Assembly: GCF_002744755.1 (NCBI RefSeq)
Contig: NZ_KZ319289.1
Location: 186,001-250,000 of the forward strand
From: Leeuwenhoekiella nanhaiensis
GTDB taxonomy: Bacteria; Bacteroidota; Bacteroidia; Flavobacteriales; Flavobacteriaceae
Reading direction: 5' to 3'
Length of the DNA: 64,000 bases
Part shown: positions 54,409-62,162 of the stretch, one piece after another
Position numbering within the stretch: the stretch's first letter is position 1
How the letters are laid out: each line of letters begins with the position of its first letter
The notes under the pieces: model-generated
What the model saw: only the letters and a program-made list of their open reading frames with translations
Told to the model about the DNA's origin: nothing
Database searches by the model: none
Translations under genes and position numbers: made by a program

Positions 54409-54792
54409 TTAGAGTACTAAATCTTCAAACAAACATTTTAAAGTCGCTTCCAGATTTTCACTAAAGCCCGGATGGGTTTTAGAAGTTTGAATGACTGAAC
54501 TCCGTGTCGCGGTTAACCAGCGAAAGCGCTCTGCAGGCTCGAGCCTGGCGATAGGGCCGCCGTGTTTTTCACCATTGCAAATGGCTTTAAAGGCGCTGAG
54601 GTTTTTTTCAACCTGTTCCACATCGAGTTCGGGGCAGAAGGCTTCGAGCTTTTTTGCATCCAGCTTAAATTCCATCCCAATAAAACGTGGGCGTTTGCAG
54701 TAGAGCACCACGCCTACGTTAAAGAACTCCTCACGTTCTACCTGAGGAACGATGCGGATCACCGCATACTCATACAAGTGCCTGTCGTGCAT
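54409..54792 (-). CDS. DUF3037 family protein
   Basis: A 127-residue protein of the DUF3037 family. It starts MHDRHLYEYAVIRIVPQVER and carries EEFFNVGVVLYCKRPRF and the conserved AERFRWLTATRSSVIQ segment. The frame could start at 54816, but ATG 54792 gives the expected N-terminus. It overlaps the HipA-like kinase gene upstream by 23 bases, so the two are translated together. This family is regularly found beside HipA-like kinases, which implies a shared but undescribed role. Nothing in the sequence suggests an enzyme active site. Confidence 0.85.
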   Translation of the reverse strand: MHDRHLYEYAVIRIVPQVEREEFFNVGVVLYCKRPRFIGMEFKLDAKKLEAFCPELDVEQVEKNLSAFKAICNGEKHGGPIARLEPAERFRWLTATRSSVIQTSKTHPGFSENLEATLKCLFEDLVL

Positions 54793-55564
54793 CGTTTGCG
54801 GTTTTGGTGAATACATCAGAATAGGTGAGTCGTGTTTTTAAAAACTGAAAATAGACTTCACGCAGTTGCTGTGGATTTTCCTCAGTGCCTTCCCAATGCA
54901 GCCATTCGTCGGGGATGAGGTTTACCACGTTTTGAAGCACCTGTTCGGTGAGCAGGGCTTTGAGTTTGGTGTTAGCTTCCTCCAATTGAGAGGCTTGGGG
55001 CAGCAACACATGATCTTTAATCAAAGCAAAAGGCGTGGCCGCGCTTTTTTCCCAGTTGGTAAAACTGTGGTGGAAATACAAGGTCGCGCCGTGGTCAATA
55101 AGCCAGAGTTCGCGATGCCACATCAGCATATTGGTATTGCGAAACGTACGGTCAATATTGGTCATAAAGGCGTCAAACCAAACGATTTCCGAAGCCAGTT
55201 GCGCGTCAACCGTGGTCACCACCGGGTCAAAATTGATGGCTCCCGATAAAAAATGTAAACCGATATTGAGTCCCTGCGAAAACTTCAGTAAATCCTGAAT
55301 TTCCTCATCGGCTTCGGTACGGCCAAAAGCTTCATCCAGATTTGCAAAAACCACTTCGGGCACTTTAAATCCCAGAATACGGCCAATCTCACAACCCAGC
55401 AATTCGGCAATAAGCGCCTTGGGACCGTGCCCGGCCCCTCTGAATTTTACCACATATTTAAAGCCGTCATCAGCATCGGCGACAGCGGGCAACGAACCGC
55501 CTTCCCGCAAGGGTGTGATGTAGCGGGTGACGTTGACATGGCGTATTTCGGGAGGTGTTTGCAT
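54770..55564 (-). CDS. HipA-like kinase (HipA_2 family)
   Basis: A 264-residue stand-alone HipA-like kinase domain. The ATP-lysine is probably K40 (FKYVVKFRG). The catalytic loop is NIDRTFRNTN, with D138, N143 and N145, and the metal-binding aspartate is D157 in LWLIDHGATLYF, so the kinase residues appear intact. It is much shorter than HipA toxins (about 440 residues) and has no HipB-type antitoxin next to it; its neighbour is DUF3037, with which it overlaps. The target is unknown; toxin-like, regulatory or defence functions are all possible. Confidence 0.82.
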   Translation of the reverse strand: MQTPPEIRHVNVTRYITPLREGGSLPAVADADDGFKYVVKFRGAGHGPKALIAELLGCEIGRILGFKVPEVVFANLDEAFGRTEADEEIQDLLKFSQGLNIGLHFLSGAINFDPVVTTVDAQLASEIVWFDAFMTNIDRTFRNTNMLMWHRELWLIDHGATLYFHHSFTNWEKSAATPFALIKDHVLLPQASQLEEANTKLKALLTEQVLQNVVNLIPDEWLHWEGTEENPQQLREVYFQFLKTRLTYSDVFTKTANDARQALV

Positions 55565-55704
55565 AATTCTTTAAAAACAGGATAAAAGTACATCTTTTCG
55601 GTTTTACCAATCACTAATCGGTCATTCCCTTTGCACGCAAACAGGATGGGACAGGATAAGCTTTACGCATGCAGGCCGTAAATTGAATTTTTATATCCTC
55701 AACT

Positions 55705-57315
55705 ATGCTTAAACTTTATTGCTTTCGTTTAGAAAAAGTAATCTTTTTTATAGGTCTTTTTCAGTTTAGCTCAAGCTATGCCCAAAACCAAACCATTACC
55801 AACGACAGCTTTTGGGAGACCGTTGAGGGCCAACCCATCTATTCTCAGGGCGGGGGGATTTTTCAGTTTAGAGATTCGCAAAGCGGAAGTCCAAAGTATT
55901 ACTGGTATGGGGTGCACTATGCCGAAGCCGAAACCTATAGGGATGATCCTTCGGTTACTTTGGAACGCAACCATTTTAAGGGCGTCACCTGTTATACCTC
56001 TACCGATCTGGTAAACTGGACCTTCGAAAAACAAGTACTTACCCCGGAAGCGGTAAACTATGATAGCAATCCGACCTGGCTGGGACGTATGGGGGTTGCA
56101 TATGTAGCCGAAATTGATCAATATGCCTTGTTTATTCAACACGGGAAAAACGTGATGATCGCCCTGGCCGATTCACCCTTAGGCGATTTCAAAGTCCACC
56201 GCCATATCGATATGACCGGCCGCATAGGCACTCCCAATACCGGGGATCAAACCGTTTTCACCGATCCTAATACCGGCAAATCTTACCTGGTGTACTCGTA
56301 CGGGCAGGGGCGCAACAAGATTTATGTTTCAGAAATTGGCGTACGCGACGGTAAAGTTGATTTGCTCGATCTTACCGAAATCTTTAGAGGCGCCAGTCGC
56401 GAGGGCAATTGTATGTTTAAATACAAGGATAAGTATTATATGGCGGCGTCTAATATCTACGGTTGGGACGGCTCTTTGGCCTATTATCTGGTTGCCGACG
56501 ACATTCGCGGACCTTATAAACCCACCAATGAAATGCTGATTATGCCCGGCAGCGAGCAGGATTATGCCCACGTCTCGCAGACCGGATTTTTTTATACCCT
56601 AAAAGGAAGTAAAGAAGAAACCGTTTTGTTTTGCGGAGACCGCTGGGCCGAGTTTGCCGGAAACGGGTTAGGCTATAACCAGTGGGTGCCGCTGTCTTTT
56701 AAAGAGGATGTTCCGCACTTCAATTCGCTGCACGCCTGGAATCTCGACGCTGTAACCGGAAACTGGACCGTCGCCAAAACCAACAATTACGTTAAAAACG
56801 GCAGTTTTGAAGCCGACCGCCGCCACATTCCCAGTAACAACAAACCGGTGCAGGAACAGCTTTTGGGCTGGCATACCGAAATTATTAAAGGCAACAAAAT
56901 CGCCACCAATGACCCATCTTCGCCGGTTTTGAATTACTTCAACACCCGCGAAGATCGTAAACAGGTTGTAGGCGAAAAGAGCCTGAATATAAGCGACTCG
57001 GTGCCTTTTGAACGTAGAATTACTCAGGAAATAAGTTCCACAGAATTTGTGGACTTACCTGACGGGAATTATACACTTTCCTTAAAAATCAAAAACAATT
57101 CCCGATTTGAACAGCTAAAGCTTTACGCCAGTAGCGGGGGTCAAACTTTTGAAATCCATTTAGATGACGAACACCCGGAATGGATTCCCGTGACTTTAGA
57201 ATCGGTAAACGTGCGGGATGGAAAAGTCACAGTGGGGATTTACGCTAAAGGCCAGAACGGTACCAGTGCACAGATTGATGATGTAAGATTGGAGATGGGA
57301 GCGATTAGACGTTAG
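55705..57315 (+). CDS. GH43-like glycoside hydrolase with C-terminal carbohydrate-binding domain
   Basis: A 536-residue exported enzyme. After a signal peptide (SSYAQNQ) a five-bladed beta-propeller of the GH43 type occupies about 35-350 (YYWYGVHYAEAET; GVTCYTSTDLVNWTFE; TVFTDPNTGKSYLVYS). Residues 365-536 form a beta-sandwich resembling a carbohydrate-binding module (NYVKNGSFEADRR; LPDGNYTLSLKIKNNS; AQIDDVRLEMG). The subfamily resembles those acting on galactan or arabinan side chains, but cannot be fixed by eye. It is divergent from the HipA-like/DUF3037 pair. Confidence 0.8.
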   Translation: MLKLYCFRLEKVIFFIGLFQFSSSYAQNQTITNDSFWETVEGQPIYSQGGGIFQFRDSQSGSPKYYWYGVHYAEAETYRDDPSVTLERNHFKGVTCYTSTDLVNWTFEKQVLTPEAVNYDSNPTWLGRMGVAYVAEIDQYALFIQHGKNVMIALADSPLGDFKVHRHIDMTGRIGTPNTGDQTVFTDPNTGKSYLVYSYGQGRNKIYVSEIGVRDGKVDLLDLTEIFRGASREGNCMFKYKDKYYMAASNIYGWDGSLAYYLVADDIRGPYKPTNEMLIMPGSEQDYAHVSQTGFFYTLKGSKEETVLFCGDRWAEFAGNGLGYNQWVPLSFKEDVPHFNSLHAWNLDAVTGNWTVAKTNNYVKNGSFEADRRHIPSNNKPVQEQLLGWHTEIIKGNKIATNDPSSPVLNYFNTREDRKQVVGEKSLNISDSVPFERRITQEISSTEFVDLPDGNYTLSLKIKNNSRFEQLKLYASSGGQTFEIHLDDEHPEWIPVTLESVNVRDGKVTVGIYAKGQNGTSAQIDDVRLEMGAIRR

Positions 57316-57341
57316 ATGTAAGATTTTAGACTAAAGAGTTT

Positions 57342-58046
57342 TTAATAAGCAAACTCCAAAACAATAATCTTCCGTATTACTTCATCTTCAAGATCAGCTC
57401 CTCTGGTGACAAATGCTCCGGCCATATATGGATGTAAGAAACCTGATGAAAGCTTAACCTCATAGAATTTCGTAAGAAAAGGGCTGAAATGATTAATAGC
57501 TTCTAATGCCTGCATGTAGCTACCCACGGTATTAAATTCTGGCTGTTTTAGTGCCGCGGCTATGATAGAATCGTATTTAGCTTCGTTAATAAGCTCGATA
57601 TTTCCACCTCGTGAATACGTATATTCATAAGAGCCATCAGCCAGCTTATACTTATATCTTGCTTTGATATACGGAAAATCACTCCTAAGAATGCTGATCG
57701 AATCAGATTCGATTCTATCATAAGAACTATTTGGTAAAATCCATACCGAGTCTGGGTATTTATAGACTTTATAACGCAGGGTACTTGTTGCGAAACGTTT
57801 TCGAGCTTCTTTTGAAATACCAAAAGCAAATTGGTTTTCATTCCGTACATCCATCAAGAACTGGCGATAGGCGTCTGTAGTTTGAAGATCGGGATAATTC
57901 TTCTTGAGAAAATTATTTTCAAAGTCGGCAACTAGCGTATCCAGAGTTTTTGCCGGCTCAGTCCCCAAAACCCTATCAAATAAAGCCTCCTGAGCTGAAC
58001 AGGTAAAGCTAAGGAATGCAACGAGTAATACTTTTATGACGTTCAC
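57342..58046 (-). CDS. Exported protein of unknown function
   Basis: A 234-residue exported protein. The start is taken as GTG 58046, which gives a signal peptide (VIKVLLVAFLSFTCSAQ); the open frame runs on to 58178, but that extension lacks any resemblance to a protein domain. The mature part is hydrophilic with many Tyr and Ser and ends KIIVLEFAY. A tyrosine-rich stretch (YKYKLADGSYEYTYSRGGN) looks beta-stranded. I do not recognise a family. It lies convergent with the GH43-like gene and divergent from the next lipoprotein gene. Confidence 0.6.
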   Translation of the reverse strand: MNVIKVLLVAFLSFTCSAQEALFDRVLGTEPAKTLDTLVADFENNFLKKNYPDLQTTDAYRQFLMDVRNENQFAFGISKEARKRFATSTLRYKVYKYPDSVWILPNSSYDRIESDSISILRSDFPYIKARYKYKLADGSYEYTYSRGGNIELINEAKYDSIIAAALKQPEFNTVGSYMQALEAINHFSPFLTKFYEVKLSSGFLHPYMAGAFVTRGADLEDEVIRKIIVLEFAY

Positions 58047-58264
58047 GTTAAGAAACTTAGATGAGATTCTTTTAAAATTACGGCATTCCGAAATAAAAGA
58101 ACAGATCTGTTCTTTTATTTCAGATGCTAAAGTTTCTCCGTAGAGTAAATGTTTTTTATCAAATGGGTATAAATACAAGTAATTCTAAAGGCAAAATTAA
58201 ATCCCATAAAACCCATCCCAATTGTCCTAATAAACTAGTTTCGTAGAACTCAAAATACCAACTT

Positions 58265-58717
58265 ATGAAACCTTACCTGATTTTGCTTGCGGTTCTGATA
58301 CTTTCCTGTAAACCTTCCACCGAAAAAAATACTGTGGCAGAAGAACCTCAAACCACAGAACCTGATACGCTAAGCAGTCAAAACGAACCCGTTTTTGAAA
58401 CCCGGGAAGACGCAACTTTGGCGCAATTGCAGGGAGTCTGGGTGAGTACAGAAGATTCCAAATCGTACTTAAAAGTGACCGATGAGCAGCTGCTTGTGGG
58501 ATATGAAGGTATGGAAGACACATCAGATACCTATACCTTGCGCATTGCAGACCAGTTGCCCGATGGACAGCCGTCAAATCCCGACACCCAATATCTGATT
58601 TTGACTCAGGAAGGTGATACGATGAATTATGCGATTGATGAGCTTACCGAAGATTCCTTAACACTCCTGTATTTACCGCGGGGTAATTTTTTGAGTTATA
58701 CCAAAACGAAGAATTAA
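58265..58717 (+). CDS. Small lipoprotein of unknown function
   Basis: A 150-residue lipoprotein (VLILSCKPS, cysteine 15) with a Thr/Glu/Pro-rich linker (residues 16-50) and a beta-rich domain (LAQLQGVWVSTEDSKSYLKV; DTQYLILTQEGDTMNYAID; LTLLYLPRGNFLSYTK). The layout resembles lipocalin-like or copper/heavy-metal stress lipoproteins of Bacteroidota, but without a clear motif. It is a single gene followed by a long repeat-filled gap. Confidence 0.65.
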   Translation: MKPYLILLAVLILSCKPSTEKNTVAEEPQTTEPDTLSSQNEPVFETREDATLAQLQGVWVSTEDSKSYLKVTDEQLLVGYEGMEDTSDTYTLRIADQLPDGQPSNPDTQYLILTQEGDTMNYAIDELTEDSLTLLYLPRGNFLSYTKTKN

Positions 58718-58764
58718 ATAGCTTTTAGAGATTGCTCGTAATCAGCCACAATCGGTATTCTAAT

Positions 58765-58813
58765 GTCAGGTCGAGCGTGTCACACTGAGCTTGTCGAAGT
58801 GCAGTCGAGACCT
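58765..58813. repeat. REP-like dispersed repeat, copy B
   Basis: TCGAGCGTGTCACACTGAGC at 58771-58790 is the reverse complement of 54373-54392. The flanks (CTTGTCGAAG and GCAGTCGAGA) can pair imperfectly, so the element may fold into a hairpin. Confidence 0.7.
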
Positions 58814-58927
58814 CATACTAAGCATATCAGGTTTAATACTTCTATAAATGAACACACACAGACTTGGTTTTTGTATTGATTGTATATTAACCCTGTTCTA
58901 AGTAAAAATCCATTTAAATAATAGTTT

Positions 58928-58973
58928 TGTTCATTTTCTTTGCTTGTCCAAAGAAAACGAACCAAAAGAAAGG
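58928..58973. repeat. 46-bp dispersed repeat, copy B
   Basis: Reverse-complement copy of 50589-50634 with one mismatch in 46. It contains TTTTCTTTG and CAAAGAAAA in inverted order, so it can fold into a stem. Confidence 0.75.
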
Positions 58974-59327
58974 ACACTTTTTCTTAGGCATTTTTGCCTT
59001 ATCAGGCAAAACCGCAAGCAGCCCCCTAAATTTTCTCCAAGGCTTCGAAAATTTTTAACGGGTACTTCTTGCTATGCTGAAGAAAAAGAGGGCTAAAGAA
59101 TAAAACCCCTCCTTAATTCAAATTTAATGGATAACATAGTATTTACAGATGCCAATCCTTCCGAGATAACATGTTTTGGATTCTATTGTATGTGTATATG
59201 TTAAATGCTTCCTTATCGAGTTCCAAAACATGGGTCTTTAGAAGAATCAAGAGTCAAAACCCATTTCCAAAGAAATCGATATAGTAAAATTGACTATATT
59301 GTAAAGGTTAATTTTAAATCTTTACCT

Positions 59328-60662
59328 ATGAGCAATCTTCCCAGACGCAAATTTTTACGGCAAACCACTTTGGCTACCGCAGGCTTAAGCCTTTCGGGGT
59401 CGTTATTGGCAAATCCGGTTTCTATTTTTGGAGCCAATGACCGTATGAACTTTGCGGTAATAGGCTGTAACGGGATGGGATGGTCTAATATGCGGGCGCA
59501 TTTAAAACTGCCTAATGTGACCTGCGTCGCTTTGGCCGACGTAGATCAGCGGGTGCTCGACCGCCGCAGTGCTGAGGTACAGGAACTTACCGGCAAAGCC
59601 CCAAAAGTCTATACCGATTACCGCAAGATGCTGGAAAACAAGGACATCGATGCCGTCATCATTGGCACGCCAGACCATTGGCACTGCCTCAATATGGTTG
59701 ATGCGCTTCAGGCGGGTAAGCACGTGTATGTAGAGAAACCTTTGGCCAACAGTATTGAAGAATGTAACGTCATGCTCAAAGCCGCCAACGCGTCAGACAA
59801 GCTGGTGCAGGTGGGGCAGTGGCAACGCAGCGGGCAGCAATATGATGAGGCGATTAAATACGTACAATCGGGTGAACTGGGACAGATCCGACTTGTAAAA
59901 TGCTGGGCGTATCAGGGCTGGATGAATCCCGTACCCGAAAAACCCAATACGACTCCGCCTCCCGGAGTAGATTATGTGATGTGGCTGGGTCCTGCGCCGG
60001 AGCGTCCGTTTAATGAAAACCGCTTTCACTTCAATTTCCGCTGGTTTTGGGATTATGCAGGCGGTCTGATGACCGACTGGGGTGTGCACGAACTCGACAT
60101 AGCTCTTTTTGCGATGGGTGCCAAAGCACCAAAATCAATTCTAGCCTCCGGCGGAAAGCTGGCCTACCCTGATGATGCTTCCGAAACTCCCGATACGCTT
60201 CAGACGGTGTATGAGTTTGATAATTATAACCTGTTATGGGAACACGCTACCGGTATTGACGGCGGGCCTTACGGGCGTACCGAAGGGATCGCGTTTATAG
60301 GCAATAACGGTACGCTGGTGGTAAACCGCGGCGGCTGGGAAGTCATCCCGGAAGGTCAGCGTGTAGACGGGGAGTGGAAAACCAAAATTGACCGCATAGA
60401 CCTTATCAGACCTGAAGGCAATGCGCTGGATAAGCATGCTAAAAACTTCGTCGACGCCATACGCAACAACGATAAAAGCGCGCTGGCCTGCGGAGTTGAG
60501 ACCGGCAGCGTTGCAGCCATCACCGCGCATATGGGCAATATCGCCTATAAAACCGGTAAAAAGATCTATTGGGATGCCGCGAGCGGCTCGTTTAACGACG
60601 CCGAGGCAGACGCCCTTGTGGGTGCCCGTTACAACAACGGCTGGGAACTGCCTAAGGTGTAA
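59328..60662 (+). CDS. Tat-exported Gfo/Idh/MocA-family oxidoreductase
   Basis: A 444-residue NAD(P)-dependent sugar dehydrogenase-like protein with a twin-arginine signal (RRKFLRQTTLATAGLSLSG). The Rossmann motif is AVIGCNGMGWSNM; the family EKP motif is VYVEKPLANS. The C-terminal domain has FRWFWDYAGGLMTDWGVHE, typical of periplasmic members. Such proteins may carry a tightly bound NAD and act as sugar oxidoreductases or, in GH109, as glycosidases using a redox mechanism. The start at 59328 gives the Tat signal; the longer frame from 59205 does not. It is convergent with the SMP-30 lactonase gene. Confidence 0.88.
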   Translation: MSNLPRRKFLRQTTLATAGLSLSGSLLANPVSIFGANDRMNFAVIGCNGMGWSNMRAHLKLPNVTCVALADVDQRVLDRRSAEVQELTGKAPKVYTDYRKMLENKDIDAVIIGTPDHWHCLNMVDALQAGKHVYVEKPLANSIEECNVMLKAANASDKLVQVGQWQRSGQQYDEAIKYVQSGELGQIRLVKCWAYQGWMNPVPEKPNTTPPPGVDYVMWLGPAPERPFNENRFHFNFRWFWDYAGGLMTDWGVHELDIALFAMGAKAPKSILASGGKLAYPDDASETPDTLQTVYEFDNYNLLWEHATGIDGGPYGRTEGIAFIGNNGTLVVNRGGWEVIPEGQRVDGEWKTKIDRIDLIRPEGNALDKHAKNFVDAIRNNDKSALACGVETGSVAAITAHMGNIAYKTGKKIYWDAASGSFNDAEADALVGARYNNGWELPKV

Positions 60663-60692
60663 TTCCTCCGGAAGGTTTCCGGTTTCCTGAAA

Positions 60693-61580
60693 TTAGCGCT
60701 TTGCTCCTTGTACATTCATCTCCAGCAGGTAAACCGCCTGCTGGGCGGTGATAAAAAGAGTTTTGCGGTCTGTTCCGCCAAAGGTGACGTTGGCCGTCCA
60801 ATCTTTAGGAATGGGAATGTGTTCCACCTGAGTTCCTTTAGGATCATAAATGGTCACGCCCTTGCCTGTGAGGTACACATTGCCCGCGCTATCAAGCGTC
60901 ATACCGTCTGAACCCTGTTCTGTAAACAGCCTTTTGTTAGTAAGGTCGCCATTTTCGGCAATGGTAAACACATAGGTTTTGTTTGCGCCAATATCAGCGA
61001 TGTAAAGGGTTTTTCCATTCGGGGTGCCAATGATTCCGTTGGGTTTTACAAAATCGGTCGCGGCGATACGCAGGTCACCTGCCGGGGTTAAAAGGTACAC
61101 CTGTTCGGCTTCGATTTCCTTTTCGCTATGCTCCCAATACGGCCTTTTGTAAAACGGATCGGTAAAATAGAGGTTGCCGTTTGGGGCAATCCAGATATCG
61201 TTAGGTCCGTTAAGGCGTTTGTTTTCAAAGTTTTCGACCAAAACCTTCACTTCTTTTTGGGGCGAAATGCTCCAGAGTTCAGACTTGTTATCGGCAGCAG
61301 CCAACAGATTCCCGGAAGCATCAAAATAGAGTCCGTTAGCCCGGCCCGCACCTTCCATAAATACCGAAAGACTATCGGTTGCTGCATCCCATTTGTAAAT
61401 ACGGTCGTTAGGCTGATCGGTAAAATATACGTTGCCGGAAGCATCTGCCGCTGGGCCTTCGGTAAAGCTGAATTGGTCTGAGAGCAGTCGTGGAGTGCTT
61501 CCGCTTTTAATCAACTGTTTTTGACCGGCACAGGCGGAAAGCAGGATGGCGATGGTTAATGCAAGAATGGATTTAAGCAT
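60693..61580 (-). CDS. SMP-30/gluconolactonase-type lipoprotein
   Basis: A 295-residue lipoprotein (AILLSACAGQ, cysteine 17) with a six-bladed propeller of the SMP-30/gluconolactonase/LRE family, hydrolysing sugar lactones outside the cytoplasm. Metal-site motifs are FTEGPAADASGN (Glu), LNGPNDIWIAPNG (Asn) and SDGMTLDSAGN (Asp). Further blades begin NPNGNLYFTD-like (APNGNLYFTDPFY) and VKPNGIIGTPNGKTLYIAD. It is convergent with an exported sugar oxidoreductase, suggesting oxidation of a sugar to a lactone followed by ring opening. Confidence 0.88.
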   Translation of the reverse strand: MLKSILALTIAILLSACAGQKQLIKSGSTPRLLSDQFSFTEGPAADASGNVYFTDQPNDRIYKWDAATDSLSVFMEGAGRANGLYFDASGNLLAAADNKSELWSISPQKEVKVLVENFENKRLNGPNDIWIAPNGNLYFTDPFYKRPYWEHSEKEIEAEQVYLLTPAGDLRIAATDFVKPNGIIGTPNGKTLYIADIGANKTYVFTIAENGDLTNKRLFTEQGSDGMTLDSAGNVYLTGKGVTIYDPKGTQVEHIPIPKDWTANVTFGGTDRKTLFITAQQAVYLLEMNVQGAKR

Positions 61581-61670
61581 ACTGGGTTGTTTTTTGAATT
61601 CTAAAGATAGGGAAATGCGGGGGAGTGAGAGGTGAGTGGGTGAAAGGTAAGAGGTAAATGGTGGAAAGTG

Positions 61671-61727
61671 CGAAATACGAAATACGAAATACGAAATACG
61701 AAAGACGAAAGACGAAAGACGAAAGAC
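61671..61727. repeat. Heptamer tandem repeat (CGAAATA)4 then (CGAAAGA)4
   Basis: Four copies of CGAAATA followed by four of CGAAAGA, in register, span 56 bases between the SMP-30 and beta-lactamase genes. The abrupt change of unit suggests successive slippage. It is too short in period to be CRISPR. Confidence 0.9.
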
Positions 61728-61879
61728 ATTTGGTTTTAGGTAACCGATACTTTTTAGTGCTCTTTTATGGCCTCTTCTCGATTTTTTAAGACAGTGAATG
61801 AGGGATTGAGGATTGGAAATGAAGAATACCTCAAAGCACCATCAAAAATTTTTACTAATTTCAAAATCACAAATCATCA

Positions 61880-61923
61880 GGTTTTAGATAAAACCTTTTT
61901 TAACGACCGGTAGTACCGGTCGT
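61880..61923 (+). other. Two successive hairpins
   Basis: AGGTTTT/AAAACCT is followed by TTTTTT, and a perfect 10-base inverted repeat ACGACCGGTA-G-TACCGGTCGT (61903-61923) is followed by TTGTTTT. Both resemble rho-independent terminators, yet no gene ends here on the plus strand, so a short transcript or an operator is possible. Confidence 0.4.
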
Positions 61924-62053
61924 TTGTTTTGAGACCAGTCTGCTTCGGTTTTAAATGTTAATAAAATGTGAAATTTTGAGTTTTGAACTCTCATTTTCAT
62001 ACTCTCTGATGCTCTATCCTAGGCTTTGAGTAGCCTTTGCCTGGGGGATGCTA

Positions 62054-62105
62054 TACTTTTGGCTCGAAACTGATGGTTTTCGGAGCTGATAAAAAGATAT
62101 CTTTG
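62054..62105 (+). promoter_or_regulatory. Candidate -7 boxes for the metallo-beta-lactamase gene
   Basis: TACTTTTG (62054-62061) and TATCTTTG (62098-62105) both fit TAnnTTTG. The second is 57 bases before the ATG. A TTG at 62037 is closer to the first box than is usual, so the true promoter is uncertain. Confidence 0.4.
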
Positions 62106-62162
62106 CCCCGCTATCTTCGGGTAGCAGTCACTCAAGTTTTACGCTAATTCCCTGCTTTTTCT

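Larger units (their letters stand above)
58718..59327. other. Intergenic gap with dispersed repeats
   Basis: About 610 bases with no credible gene. It carries the second copies of two dispersed repeats (58765-58813 and 58928-58973). The open frame in front of the oxidoreductase (from 59205) is an extension of that gene with no signal or domain and is not used. Confidence 0.6.
61581..62162. other. Intergenic gap with tandem repeat and hairpins
   Basis: About 580 bases without a credible gene. It holds the heptamer array (61671-61727), two hairpins (61880-61923) and two -7-like boxes before the beta-lactamase. No other structure was seen. Confidence 0.6.

Noticed and set aside
54770-55564. HipBA toxin-antitoxin operon
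   Set aside because: The kinase is short and its partner is DUF3037, not a HipB-type helix-turn-helix protein; called a HipA-like module instead.
59205-59327. Extended N-terminus of the oxidoreductase
   Set aside because: It would bury the Tat signal 41 residues inside the protein; ATG 59328 is the better start.
61671-61727. CRISPR array
   Set aside because: The unit is only seven bases with no spacers and no cas genes; it is a simple tandem repeat.
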